The notes under the pieces: model-generated
The model's input: the letters and a program-made list of their open reading frames with translations, nothing else
Database searches by the model: none
Told to the model about the DNA's origin: nothing
Origin: Nelumbo lutea
Taxonomy: Eukaryota; Streptophyta; Magnoliopsida; Proteales; Nelumbonaceae
Length of the DNA: 64,000 nt
Assembly: GCA_022828595.1 (NCBI GenBank)
Contig: JAKGHH010000002.1
Location: 81,192,383 to 81,256,382 of the forward strand
Direction: 5' to 3'
Program-made: the position numbers and the translations under genes
Part shown: piece after piece, positions 36,441-48,022 of the stretch
How positions within the stretch are numbered: position 1 is the stretch's first letter
How the letters are laid out: each line of letters starts with the position of its first letter

Positions 36441-37300
36441 AAGTATAGTAGGCTGGAGTTTCGACGAATGACAGATCACTGCCCCAACCACAGTAGTCAT
36501 CCCCAAGTATAGTAGGCTGGAGTTCCCTTCATACAGTGGTAGTGGAGATCCACTAGGATGGCTATACCACTGTGAACAATTCTTTCACAATCAGCGTATG
36601 GAGGAAAGAGATAAGATCAGTCTGGCCGCGTTTCATCTAACAGAAGAAGCACAACTCTGGTTCTACCAAGTAGAGCAGGAGGAACCAGGGCTTAGTTGGG
36701 ACCAATTCAAGTCCTACTGCCTCCTCAGGTTCAGACCCCCATTGACAAGCAACCCACTAGGTGAGTTAATCAACCTCAAGCAAACCAGCACCGTGGCTGA
36801 ATACCAGCGCCAATTTCAGACCCTTCGCGCCAGAGCCGCCTCGGTATGCCCAAAACAGCAGGTGGATATGTTCACCGCTGGATTAGCTGAGCCCCTAAGA
36901 GTAGATGTGGAAATGCAACATCCTCCCAACTTGGTCACCGCCATGAACCTAGCTTGCACTTAGTGCAAGCTACAGATCAGTCAAGGATCCTTCAACATGG
37001 GACGATCAGCGACATCATGGACACCCCCAAAGCCATCTAGGGTGGCCCCTCCTTCGATAGCCACCAAGGAACAAAAGCTTCACATAGGTATCACTCCCAA
37101 ACCAGCACCTAGCATAGGAAGCAGCATGATGGCACCTCCCATCAAATGCTTATCTAGATCTAAGATGGCAGAGCGCTGAGCAAGAGGGCAATGCTTCAAC
37201 TGCGATGAGCTGTATTCAGCAGGGCACCGATGCAAGAGGCTATTTTGCCTCCTGGTAGACGAATTGGAGGAAGACGAGGATGAACCCACATCACTAGAAC
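36441..37300 (+). pseudogene. Chromovirus gag remnant
   Basis: Gag of a Ty3/gypsy chromovirus. The retrotransposon gag domain begins near 36508 (FPSYSGSGDPLGWLYHCEQF) and is open from 36598 to 36963. Stops follow at 36961-36963 and 37177-37179. The zinc knuckle CFNCDELYSAGHRCK (37195-37239) has the C-X2-C-X7-H-X2-C spacing seen in plant chromoviruses. A 20-bp direct repeat (36441-36460 and 36505-36524) marks the fusion with the Copia leader; the chromovirus 5' LTR is missing. Confidence 0.88.
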
Positions 37301-38742
37301 CCGAGATCTCCCTCCACGCCATCACTGGGATAAAGACCTCCCAAACTATGCAGCTATAGGCATAGCTGGCAGGGAAACCAGTAGATATCCTTGTAGACTC
37401 GGGAAGCATGCACAATTTTGTAAGTGAGCAAGCTGCCCTTCAACTGAAACTACAAGTGGAAAGCAGACCGCAACTACAGGTAGCCATCACAAATGGAGAG
37501 AAGGTTCACAGCCCTGGAATCTGTAAGAACATCCAAATATAGGTCGAATCCGAACCCTTCTCTGCTAATTTATTTGTGCTACCCTTGGACAAGTTTGATA
37601 TAATACTTAGAGTTAAGGGGTTGATTACTCTAGGCCCTATCCTATGGGATTTCAGCACCCTAACAATGTCATTCCACCTGAATGGAAAACAAGTTACTTG
37701 GCAGGGAACCAAAGTGAAGGCAAAGAAACCGCAAGTGCATACACTCCAAGGTGAAACCATGCACACAGCAGATATGGAAAGACTCCTCACCAACTTCTCA
37801 GATGTTTTTCAAGAACCCAAGGGACTTCCACCTGCCCGATCTTGTGACCATCGGATTCCTCTGATAATATGTTCAGACCCGGTCATCGTCCGTCCGTATC
37901 GCTACCCACATCTACAAAAGGATGAGATAGAGAAGCAGTGTGCAGACATGATGAAACAAGGGATCATCCATCCCAGCCGCTCCCCCTTCTCTTCGCTAGT
38001 TTTATTCGTACAGAAGCAAGACAGTACTTGGAGGTTTTGTGTGGATTACAGAGAACTCAACAATAGAACCATCAAGGATAAATTCTCGATTCCCATGGTA
38101 GATGAACTGCTGGATGAGCTCCATGGATCTCAGTACTTCTCGAAGCTAGATCTCAGATCAGGATATTTTCTGGTCCGGATGGCCCCCGAGGATGTGGAGA
38201 AAACAGCCTTCCAAATGCATCATGGTCACTTCGAATTTCAAGTTATGTCGTTCGGTCTCACCAATGCCCCATCCACATTTCAGTCACTGATGAAAAAGGT
38301 ATTTTGGCCCCACCTTCGCAGATTCATCCTAGTATTCTTTGACGACATCCTAGTCTACAGTAAATCATGGGTTGAGCACGTACATCACCTATGGACTGTT
38401 TTAGAACTACTGTGCCAACACAAGCTCTTCCTAAAGCGGCCCAAATGTTCTTTCGGGGAGTGCCAGGTTCTTTATCTAGGACATGTAATCAGTGGGCAAG
38501 GTGCCATAGTGGATGGCTCCAAAATCCAAGCAATTCAGGATTGGTCCAAACCTCAATCCACCAAGGCTCTCTATGGGTTCCTAGGATTGATCGGGTACTA
38601 CCGCAAGTTTGTGCAAAATTATGGATTTTTGGCTGCCTCATTAACCAATATGTTGAAGAAGAACGCATTCCAGTGGGATGAAGCAGCTAATGCCACCTTC
38701 GCAAACTTAAGGGATGCACTCTCCTCCACCCCCGCGCTGTAG
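37301..38742 (+). pseudogene. Chromovirus protease and reverse transcriptase
   Basis: The protease motif ILVDSGSMHNFV lies at 37390-37425 (D-S-G intact), with two stops around it. RT is in one open frame, 37576-38742 (388 codons): VRPYRYPHLQKDEIE, PSRSPFSSLVLFVQKQD, FCVDYRELN, FSKLDLRSGY, MSFGLTNAPSTFQ and the catalytic FFDD at 38335-38346, then YLGHVISGQG. The motif set resembles the Reina-like plant chromoviruses (inference by eye). This is the longest open frame in the window. Confidence 0.92.
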
Positions 38743-39120
38743 TTACCAAATTTTGACCTGGAGTTTACGGTTGAATGTGATGCATCCGGTATAGGTATTG
38801 GAGCAATACTACAACAGCAAGGACACCCAATCACCTTCTTTAGCTGCAAACTAGCTTACTGACATCTAAAGCTACTGGCCTACGAGCGCGAGTTGATTGG
38901 ACTAGCTAAGGCCATGCAACACTAGAGGCCATACTTGTGGAGAAGATCCTTCATCATCAAGACAGATCACTATAGCCTAAAGTATCTACTAGAGCAGTAG
39001 CTTACCACTCCGCCTCAATAGCACTGGGCGAGCAAACTGCTCGGGTTCAATTTTCGAGTAGACTACAAGGCGAGGTCCTTAAATCGGGCCACAGATGCCC
39101 TGTCCAGACGTGACAAAGAT
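38743..39120 (+). pseudogene. Chromovirus RNase H
   Basis: Follows RT directly: ECDASGIGIGAILQQQG near 38775-38825, AYERELIGL near 38880, then TDALSRRD near 39090-39115. At least five stops (for example TGA at 38860-38862, TAG at 38923-38925 and 38998-39000). It would remove the RNA strand of the RNA/DNA hybrid. Confidence 0.88.
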
Positions 39121-40440
39121 GCTATGCTCCTTTGTGCGATTTCTCAGCCCTATGTCACCCTGTTAGGAAACATTAGAAGCACGCTGCCCCAATCACTGGA
39201 ATGGAAGGACCTTGTTCGAAGAATACAGTCCAGAATGACCAACCTAAATTGGTCCATTCACGACAGGCTGGTACTATACAAAGGACAGATATCTCTCCCA
39301 GCCGATTGTTCCTTGATTCCCTCCATCATCTCTAGCATACATAACTCCACACATGAGGGCATTCAGAAGACATTGCATCGTGTCCAAGCCGATTTCCATT
39401 GGCCTGGTATGAGGACTTCGGTGCGAGACTTCATCTAGAATTGCTCCACATGCCAACAACAAAAATAGGAAAACCTGCACCCAGCAGGCCTTCTCCAGCC
39501 TCTTTCACTCCCAACACAAATCTGGGTTGATATCTCTATGGACTTCATTGAGGGCCTACCCAAGGTCGGCGGGAAATCGGTCTTAATCATGGTGGTGAAT
39601 TACTTTTCCAAGTATGTTCATTTCATTCCCTTGTCCCACTTGTATAGCATGGTTTCAGTTGCCCATGTCTTCTTTACACATATTTTCCATTTTCATGGGC
39701 TACCCGAATCCATTGTCAGTGACAGGGACTGGGTTTTTACTAGAACCTAACGTTGGGTGGATTGGCTTCCTTGGGCCTAATACAGTTAAAACACAGCCTA
39801 TCATTCTTCTCTTGGCATGACACCATTTCGGGTCATCTATAGTAGGGACCCTCCCCGCCTATTGTCCTACGAACCCAGTTCGAGGCTGTTGGAAGAGATT
39901 GATCATGGCCTACAAGTCCACGATGCCCTCCTAGCCAAAGTCTCTCTCCGCTTACAAAAAGTGCAAGCATGCATGAAGAATGCCTATGATTAGCACCACC
40001 GGGAATTAATTCTTGAACCTGGACAGTTCATGTGGTTGAAGCTCCAACCCTATCAGCAACACTCCCTTAGACACGGAGCTCCCCCTAAACTGGCTCCCAA
40101 ATTTTACAGGCCCTTCAAGGTTTTACGGCAGATCGGGATGGTTGCATATCAGCTTGAAGTGCCAGAGCACAACAAACTCCATGATACCTTCCACGTGTCC
40201 TTGCTCAAGCCATTTATAGGTACTCCTCCAAATAAGGTAACTACCCTACCACCCCTAAAAGATGGCAAACTCATTCTCCAGCCTTGTGCTCTTGTTCGAT
40301 CCCGAGTCAATCGAGGTATTCTCGAAGTCCTGGTGGAATGGGATGACCTACCATCAGCCGAGGCCACCTGGATCCCCTAGACTAATCTTCAAGACGCATA
40401 TCTAGATCTCGAGCTTGGGGACAAGCTCATTGCCCAGGAG
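39121..40440 (+). pseudogene. Chromovirus integrase with C-terminal chromodomain
   Basis: The HHCC zinc finger (HNSTHEGI ... CSTCQQ, 39340-39460) has one stop. In the catalytic core the first Asp (SMDFIEGLP, 39535) and the second (VSDRDW, 39716) are present. The sequence then jumps at about 39746 from VFTRT to the WVDWLPW region, so some 40 codons with the catalytic Glu are gone. The C-terminal part is open at 40030-40380 and ends in a chromodomain-like segment (EVLVEWDDLPSAEATW, 40324-40371). Chromodomains guide integration to heterochromatin in this clade. Confidence 0.9.
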
Positions 40441-40443
40441 GGG

Positions 40444-41033
40444 TGTAATGTTGTGGATGCGTTCGTGGGAAGGACATACCACTGCCGGAAGTAGCAGTAA
40501 AGAGGGGCCCACATGGAAGCAGCTTATCTTATCAGCTCCTCAGCCAGCAGCTTATTGTATCAGCTAGCAACTTATCTTATCTTATCTTATCTTATCCTTA
40601 GCAGTCTCTCTTATCTGTTCTTATCCTTAGCAGTCTCTCTTATTTGTTCTTATCTGCTCTTACTTTATCTATTAGAAGAGTAGTAGGAGTTTGATTTATC
40701 TTAGGGAAGCCTTATCCTTCCCAAGTAGGAATCTTATCTGTAAGCAGTCGAATTCAACAAGGAGTCTTCCTACAAGGAGGACTCTCACCTCTTGTAATCT
40801 CCTATTTAAGGAGCTGTGAATTGAGAATAAAGGCATCCAATTTTTAGTCAAGAAAAAAGTTGAGGAGAGTTAGGGTGATCTCTTGGACAAATCACCCCTT
40901 AGGTCGCCACGATAGGGTCTGCTCGCAAAGGGAGGGGCAAGGGGAAGCTAGAGGTTCTCCCCGTGGACTGACCCATGACGAGATCCTACGCCCAAGCCCA
41001 TAATAGATTGACTATAGGATCCATGTTGTGACA
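40444..41033 (+). repeat. Chromovirus 3' LTR
   Basis: Begins TGTAATGTTGTGGATGCG after the purine tract GCCCAGGAGGGG and ends CATGTTGTGACA (TGT...ACA); 590 bp. TATA-like CCTATTTAAGGAG near 40801 and AATAAA at 40827. It contains CTTAT pentamer repeats (40570-40600) and a ~31-bp direct repeat (CCTTAGCAGTCTCTCTTAT). No 5' partner exists in the window, so the ends are inferred. Confidence 0.75.
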
Positions 41034-42491
41034 ATATATAGAAATAGCATATTGGTTTTGGTTTACATAAAGAGCTTCTTAAATAGTGTAGAAGGATTAC
41101 TAAGAAATATAAACATTAGTATGAGGTCCTTATTAATATGATGATTATCTATACATTCTTCTCATATCAAAATATATTCATCTTTTTCATGGCCTTATAG
41201 TTATTCTCATTTTACTTTGTTTTTTTCTTTCTTGAAATAATGAGATCCCATATCGACCTGGACTAGATTGGAGTGGTCCAATTCAATGTCTTATTGGACC
41301 ATCCTACCTATTCAAGTTGATTTTAATTCAATGTCTTAGGATACTCATAAATCCATAATACTGATGCTATGAATATTAAAAAATATATGCTAAACCCCAA
41401 TTTTCTATGATATCTAGGGAGAATAACGCAGAATTTTGCCTACAATAGTACAATATAGAAATAAGGTTTTGAATAAAATCAAAAGATTAGATAACTCAGA
41501 GAAGATAAAGAGAATAATATCAAAGTGAAAGTAAAAGGTGAGATAATGATTGGTAACCAATCAAACCCAAAACAATATTGCATAGCCTCTGTGCATGGCG
41601 TTAGACATGATGCTCAGTTAAATCAATCTCAATCACCTATATGACAAAATACAAAGCATAACCAATACCTGAATTAGCAGATAGAGAGAGGACTTTTGCC
41701 AGAGATAAGATCGTTGGAGAGAAGGAAGTGCCGCTAGACAGAGGGGAATGCTGCTAGAAAAGCCTTTAGTTCCTTTGATTATAGGGTCCTCAAGAAGTTA
41801 TTGTCGAGGCTTGATTGCCAGATTACCGATGGGAGAGGATTTGCTTAAAACATCATTGTTCAGTGCTAAGAGCTGGAAAATAAATGATAGAGATCTAGAG
41901 ATTCTGCCCCAATCCATTTGAGGACCCAATCATCTTTGAACAGGGGGATTGGGATGGAGGATGAGTTAGATGAAGCAAGAGAGAAGGCGACTGAGTGTTA
42001 GGACCACTGCTTTCAAGAGTTGTAGTGGCAGTAAATGAAGAAGGACGAAAATAGGGGATGAAAAATAAAGAAGAGAAAATAAAAAGGGGAAAAGAAAATA
42101 AAAGGGCTGGAAGAAATAAAACAATAATAGATGTCTGAGTTTTGAGATCACAGTGGAGGTTTTTGATTAGTCATTGCTTTCTCTTCCTGTTGCTGATTTC
42201 CTTTTGTAGAAGATGATAAACAGTGAGAAAAATAATGAGTGATGAGGGGTTGGAGGTGGAGGAGATTGCACCTATTGTCGTTGGGTTGAGAGATAAGGGG
42301 TCTTTGTTTCCTATTGCTATGGGCGGTTCACCTAAGAAAACCTCTGTGGCCTTGTGCCGCTGACAGAGACAGATCCCAAAAACGGTGATCGATATCCAAA
42401 CCATTATCCACACTGGTTTCAACTCCTGGCTCCCCTCAGATCTTGATGTCATCATCTGCTCCAAAGATCGAAGACTAACCAAAGATTCTAA
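41034..42491 (-). other. Leader of the CTATG element, no clear gene
   Basis: AT-rich and featureless from 41034 to about 41640; a purine-rich tract lies at 42037-42118. By position it follows the 5' LTR of the minus-strand element, so it should be its PBS and leader. A TGG occurs ten bases past the LTR end (minus strand, near 42481), but I could not assign a tRNA. A minus-strand frame of 103 codons (42171-42482) is unlike any family I know and is not called. Confidence 0.4.
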
Positions 42492-43453
42492 TGTAAGTAG
42501 GAGGTGGTCAAGCTAGGTGGGGATGGTCTGTCTCTGAAGGTCCGAAGAAGGCAATGAAAAAGAAGACTTTTCTGTTAGGAAAGGAGATCTTTCCTTTATG
42601 TTTGATTATTAAGGGAGCGTTATTGGGGTCTCACCACGTGTCTAGTGAAATCCTTTAGAGACAGTGTTTCCTTTCCCTTAAGGATTCACTATGTATGCTA
42701 CTTCAATGGGTGCGCTTTTATTAAACCCATGTGGCGTCTTACGATATGCACATGTGTAACTAGCAATTATTCCTGGTCTACTATGACTCCATGGTTCTGT
42801 AGTGGTATTGGGTTCATCACAACATCACACGCATTCAGAGTTTATCGTAAATCTGCACGCAACTTAGATTCATCACAGATCTATGTGGGACAAAGCTTAT
42901 CGCAATCCATTTTGGATATGAGTTCATTGCAGTATTTGCGATGAGTTATGAACTCATCGCAAACGTGTGATGGGTTATAGGTTCAACACAAGCATCCATG
43001 TGGTGTTGGTTTGGCATCCTCTATACTCTAATGGCCTTAGTGACCACGATATACCATGTGGTGTTGATTCATTATACTGACATGGCGCATGTGACATTAT
43101 CATTTAGCGGGTGTGCTTTTATTAAACCCACATGGTGTCTTACCATACGCACATGAGTAACTGGCATTTATTTCCACTCTACTATGATTCTGTGGTTTTG
43201 TAGTGGTCTCGGGTTCATCGAAACTTCACGCGCATCTGGAGTTCATTGCAAATTCGCATGCATCTTAGATTCATTGTAGATCTACGTAGGCCAAAGCTTA
43301 TCGCAATCCATTTCGGGTATGAGTTCACCACAATATTTGCAATGAACTCATCGCAAATGTGCAATGTGTTATACGTTCATCGCAAGCATCCATATAGTGT
43401 TGGTTTGACATCCTCTATACTCAGATGGTCTTAGTGACCACTATGTACCTACA
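42492..43453 (-). repeat. 5' LTR of the 8.9-kb CTATG element (minus strand)
   Basis: On the minus strand it begins TGTAGGTACATAGTGGTC (43453) and ends CACCTCCTACTTACA (42492). Right target-site duplication CTATG at 43454-43458. It is 962 bp because a ~390-bp segment is duplicated in tandem (about 42690-43055 and 43056-43453), while ~155 bp around the TATA box are missing, compared with the other LTR. Confidence 0.85.
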
Positions 43454-43831
43454 CTATGTGAAGCCTCTTTTGGAGCATTGGTGCTACCATACTCACACAT
43501 TCGTGGGTGCATTTGGTGAGTTTGGTATCATCGTTGAGGACGTTGCCACTCTGCTGGTTGTTTTAGTGGGAGGAGCAATAGTTGTGCAACATTTGCAGTT
43601 CATAGATTCGCTTCCTGCCAATCTATCCCATTTGTTTGGTGAGCTTACGGATGAGATCCACGTATCCATATCTCAAGTGGATACATCTATGGCCCGTGGT
43701 AAGTGGCCGTTGGAAGCATGGATAGCATACTGATTCAAGAGCAAAGGCATGGGTGACATCATGGTACGAAAGGGGGACAACCAATGTCATCTTGCAGAGT
43801 TCATCCTGTACATTGCATCTCATTATGAATA
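43454..43831 (+). pseudogene. Plant mobile domain (PMD) ORF, central part
   Basis: Continues the ORF broken at 34565. It is open to 43731 with VKPLLEHWCYHTHTFVGAFG (43457 onward) and IIVEDVATLL, which match the opening of the plant mobile domain (aminotransferase-like PMD). Then WPLEAWIAY, a stop at 43731-43733, and a degraded end at the codons for LAEFILYIASHYE. The C-terminal half is missing because the sequence jumps into LTR. Function unknown; PMD proteins occur in plant transposons and in silencing factors such as MAIN. Confidence 0.7.
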
Positions 43832-44503
43832 ATGATCTTGTTATAAGTTTGATCCCTATTTATATGGACAGATCCTGAGGACCCTAAAAGAAGAAGCTAA
43901 AAGTATTTGATTCCGATTAGAGAAGGGAATCTTGGATTCAGTGTCAGTTGTCAGGGAACACCACTAAGATTTCGTCACGTGTCTTATGAGGTATCTCAAG
44001 GATGAGGTTTCCTTTCATCTTAGGATTCTCATAATACACGTGTGCTACTTCCTTTAGTGAGCCTCTTAGATTGACATGGAGTGGGTGACATCAATACTTA
44101 TCTCATGTGTCCTTTCAAATCCTACTGGACACTCTATCACGCGGATTATTAGTGAATCACAAGTTTCTTTATTCATTCTTGATCTGAGATGAACTTGAGA
44201 TCATCGTAGGTGTGTGATGGATTTCAGCTCATCACATGTATATGTGGGTTCTAAGCTCATCGCAGCTCATTTTGAGCTTTCAGTTTGTCGTAAGTCTATG
44301 CTGATTCTTACCTCATTGTAGATGTGTGCCAAGTTGTGAACTTGTCGTGGGCATTCCTGTGGTATTGGTTTAACGCCTTCTATGTCTCTCTATGGCCATG
44401 GCAATCAACATATACCTATATTAGCCCCTTCTTATTGGTAAGTGGGAGGTTACTGATAAGCATTTCTGTTGTTGGGTCCACTTTGGAGGTTCATGGCAAA
44501 CCA
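43832..44503 (-). repeat. PMD/Tat-like LTR part and polypurine module
   Basis: LTR sequence in minus orientation (start TATAGGTATATG at 44420), joined directly to the PMD ORF at 43832. The same fusion is seen on the other strand at about 45567. It holds ~28-bp repeats at 44185-44350. Beyond 44420 a C-tract and a degraded 30-nt stem-loop (44431-44460) follow, then the region is cut by a Copia LTR at about 44504. Confidence 0.65.
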
Positions 44504-44504
44504 T

Positions 44505-45236
44505 CAATGGTCTTACACTTAATCTCTCAGCCCTTAATGATCAAACACTACCCGACAAGAGAGGACCTCTCCCTCGGCTGCAAGTTACAATGTAGCACTC
44601 TCTACTTACATGGATCCAAGAAATTAAAACCATTTACAAACAATTTGTGAAACCATAATATATATAAGTATATCTCTATATAAATATATTTTGCAAAACC
44701 AAATTTCAAACACATTTGAAATCCACTATCGGCAATTTAGGTTTCCATCAGAGAGAGTGCATATTCCCAATTATTCACTTTGTCCGACAAAGGGGCTGAT
44801 CATGTCACTATGATCACCCACTCAAATGAATACTTGGACTGTCCCAACATACCCAAGTTGTGTCCCCCTCTAAGGATCTCAATGATTGGCATATCAAAGA
44901 CAGCCCAATCTAACACCTAGTGATGTATCATAATTGAGTCTATGGGTCAGGTGTTACATTTTGGTTTTGCCCATCTATCTCCCTGGTAGTTGAGACAAGT
45001 CACCCCAACCAACTTGGTGATACATCAATGTTAAGCTTGGTAGGATAAATCTCCCCTGATCTATCCAACGGCTACGAAGATTCAAAACTAACACGAGTCT
45101 CATATGTGTCTAGTTTAAGGGTATTACTCAGAAACACATCACAATAACATGAATCAAATATGTACTTTATTCATTTACAATAAAGGTCATAATGTACATC
45201 ATGCTGATTGGATCTAAGGGCATACATTGTCTAACA
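44505..45236 (-). repeat. Copia LTR fragment, minus strand
   Basis: The first ~730 bp of the Copia LTR in minus orientation, start TGTTAGACAATGTATGCCC at 45236. It is cut at 44505 in the middle of the LTR. It sits between the two inverted PMD copies. Confidence 0.88.
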
Positions 45237-45567
45237 TGTGCTTCACTAATAACGCACATGACAGAGCATCTAGTAGGATTAGAAAGGACATGTGAGATAA
45301 GTATTGATGTCACTCATGCCGCATCAGTCTAAGAGGCTCGCGAAGGAAGTAGCACACATATACTATGAGAATCCTTGGACAAAAGGAAACCTTGTCTTTG
45401 ATATATCTCATAAAATACATGACAAAACCTTAGTGGTGTTCCTTGACAACTGACAGAAAATCCAAGATTCCCTTACTTAATGGGAATTAAATACTTTTAG
45501 CTCATTCCTTTCAAAATCTTGGGATCTCTCCCTATAAATCAGGATCCAACTCATAATGAGATCATCA
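45237..45567 (+). repeat. PMD/Tat-like LTR part, right copy
   Basis: Matches 49740-50080 in the same orientation and the reverse complement of 43832-44160. Truncated on the left by the Copia LTR. It joins the antisense PMD ORF at about 45567 through the same fusion as in the left copy, so the deletion happened before the two copies split. Confidence 0.65.
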
Positions 45568-46068
45568 TTGATAATGAGATGCAATGTATAGGATGAACGT
45601 TGCAAGATGACATTGGTTGTCCCCCTTTTGAACCATGATATCACCCGTGCCCTTGCTCTCGAACCAATATGCTACCCATGCCTCCATTGGCCACTTCCCA
45701 TGAGCCATAGATGCATCCACTTAAGATTTGAATACATGGATATCCTCTATAAGCTCACCAAACAAATTTGATAAATTGGTAGGAAGTGACTCTATGAACT
45801 ACAAATGTTGCACAGCTACTGCTCCTCGCACCAAAAGAGCCAATAGAGTGGTAGCATCCTTAATGATGATACCAAGCTCACCAAGCTCACCAAACACACC
45901 CATGAAGGTATGAGTACGGCAACAGCAATGCTCCAAAAGAGGCTTCACATAGCTGGCCCCTTCCTTGCCGAGAACATCTACAAAACAATTAATGAAACAA
46001 AGAAGCCCAGTATCTCGACATCACCGATAAAACATGGAGTTTTCCAATATGAAGTTTCCCCAACTAGA
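45568..46068 (-). pseudogene. PMD ORF, right copy, central part
   Basis: Minus-strand reading of the plant mobile domain (YVKPLLEHCC near 45960, then IIIKDATTLL and FIESLPTNL), with stops. A 9-bp unit GAGCTTGGT is duplicated (CACCAAGCTCACCAAGCTCA at 45878-45897). Interrupted at 46068 by a Copia solo LTR and resumes at 48023. Confidence 0.68.
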
Positions 46069-48022
46069 TGTTAGACATTTTTGTATGCCCTTAGCTTCAA
46101 TCAAGATGCTGTAGTTTATGAGTTTATTGTAAATGAATAAAAGTGCATATTTGATTCATGTTCCCTTGGTATGTTTTTGTGTAATACCCTTAAATTGGAC
46201 ACTTAATGAGACTCATGTTAGTTTAGAATGTTCATAGCCAGTGGGCCGGTCTGGGGAGACCTATCCTGACAAGGCTGACACTATAGTCCCACCAAGTCGG
46301 TTGGGGTGGCTTGTCTCAGCTACCGGGGTGAAACCCTAGGCACATACAGTGTAGGATTAATTGAATCAATGAACTGGACTAGATTTCCAATATTGCCCTG
46401 GACCTTGGAGATTGATGGGCAAAACTGGAAAGTTACACCGACCCCTAGACTTGATTATGATACTGCACTAGGTGTCGGATTGAGCTATCTTTGATATACC
46501 AATCAGTGAGATCTTTAGCGGGAGTCAAAACCTGGGTATGTCGGGACAGTCTGAGAATTCATCTGAGTGGGTGATCATAGTGACAGGATCAGCCCCTTTG
46601 TCGGACAAAAGTAATGATCAGGGATGCACTCTCTCTGATGGAAACCAAGACTGCCGGCAGCCGATTTCAATCGTTGAGATTTGTTTTGCAAAATATATTT
46701 TATATGAGATATAAAAGTATGTATATTATGGTTTCAAAATGATTTGCAAAAGGTTTTAATTCCCAGGATCCATATAAGAAGAGAGTGCAACAATGTTCCT
46801 TGTAGCCGAGGGAGAGGTCTTCTCTTGTCGGGCAGTGTGTGATCATTATGGGCTGAGAGGTTAAGTGTAAGATTGAGGATGATGCCTGATGGGCTAATCT
46901 TGCATCTGCCCACAGTCCGTGGGTGTTACAAGGTGGCTTGGCCCAAGGACCACTTAGGGTAAGTGTTGGGACCATAGAGCCAATGAGATGGGTTTTAGGG
47001 GGTGCACTGTCCATAACAGTGTATTCAGCCAGGCCTTGTAACAAAGACTGGGCTGAACCCATGTGGCTGATGTGTAGATCAATGTTTGGGTCCCACGTCA
47101 TACAAGGAAGCTCAACTGGGCAGCAGTTTGGAAGGATAAGTGAGTTCATAACCTTAAATGGTCCTTAAGCCCATTTCGAATTGGGCTGGTTTGACCAATC
47201 AATTAAAAGGGGCGAATTCTGAGATGGATCAACTGATAGGATTGGGCCCAGACCCTATCCACTTAGAGAGTCCAAGATCTAAATAAGATTTAGATCTGGA
47301 AGCCTCCTAATTAGATTAGGAGATGGCTGATCTGATCTACAGATAAGATAGGAGTTATCCCTTATCACTTAAAGGGACTTCTAATCCAAATATGATTTGG
47401 ATCAGCAACTCCTAATGGGATTAGGAGCTGATCCCTTTGAGATTATAAAAGGAGGAGGGGGCAGCAGCCTTTAGACATGCAACCAACATACTCTTGTCTT
47501 CAGAGCTGAAATCAGAAGAAGAGAGAATTTTGCACCCTGCAAATACTCTCTTGCTGCCTCCTTCCTGCAGCCGCCGCCTCCAGCAGTTCGATCTCCTACT
47601 CTCTACAGGAATAATCAAGATTTGATCTTGATACCAATCTTTTGGGGAAAAGATTGATTGGAGCTGTATTCACAAGCCATCCTGTTGATTCTTGCAAAGG
47701 GTCATGTTCTTTTGGAAGAACATTGCTGATTCTGCTCCATCCTACACTACGCCATTTTCAGTGGGAGCAGATTTTGGATCTTCCTTCCTTGGGCGTGAAC
47801 ACCTCCATTGGGAGATACTGTTTCTCTGTATCAGGTACATCCTCCCTCTTACTCCTTTTGGTTCAGATCTAGTTTGGTTAATCGCTCAAGATTGATCCTT
47901 GAAAAATATGTTTTTCAAAATAGGGAATTCGATTCCCTGCAAAGATGGGAGAAATTTTTGAAATTCGCCCAGTCCATTCCGCAGGTTTTGGGCGTCCAGG
48001 TGATGGATATACTATCCCTTCA
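46069..48022 (+). repeat. Copia solo LTR, TSD CTAGA
   Basis: Begins TGTTAGACATTTTTGTATGCC and ends TACTATCCCTTCA; 1,954 bp; TATAAAA at 47444-47450. Perfect target-site duplication CTAGA at 46064-46068 and 48023-48027. The antisense PMD ORF reads through without it. The Copia 5' LTR at 56640 sits in the same PMD position with the same CTAGA on its left. Confidence 0.95.

Noticed and set aside
42235..42491. Plus-strand frame ending in AAT|GTAAGTAGG, looking like an exon of a captured host gene
   Set aside because: The GTAAGT is simply the LTR end read on the other strand; the frame has a stop after 42 codons and no family match. It lies in the leader of a minus-strand element.
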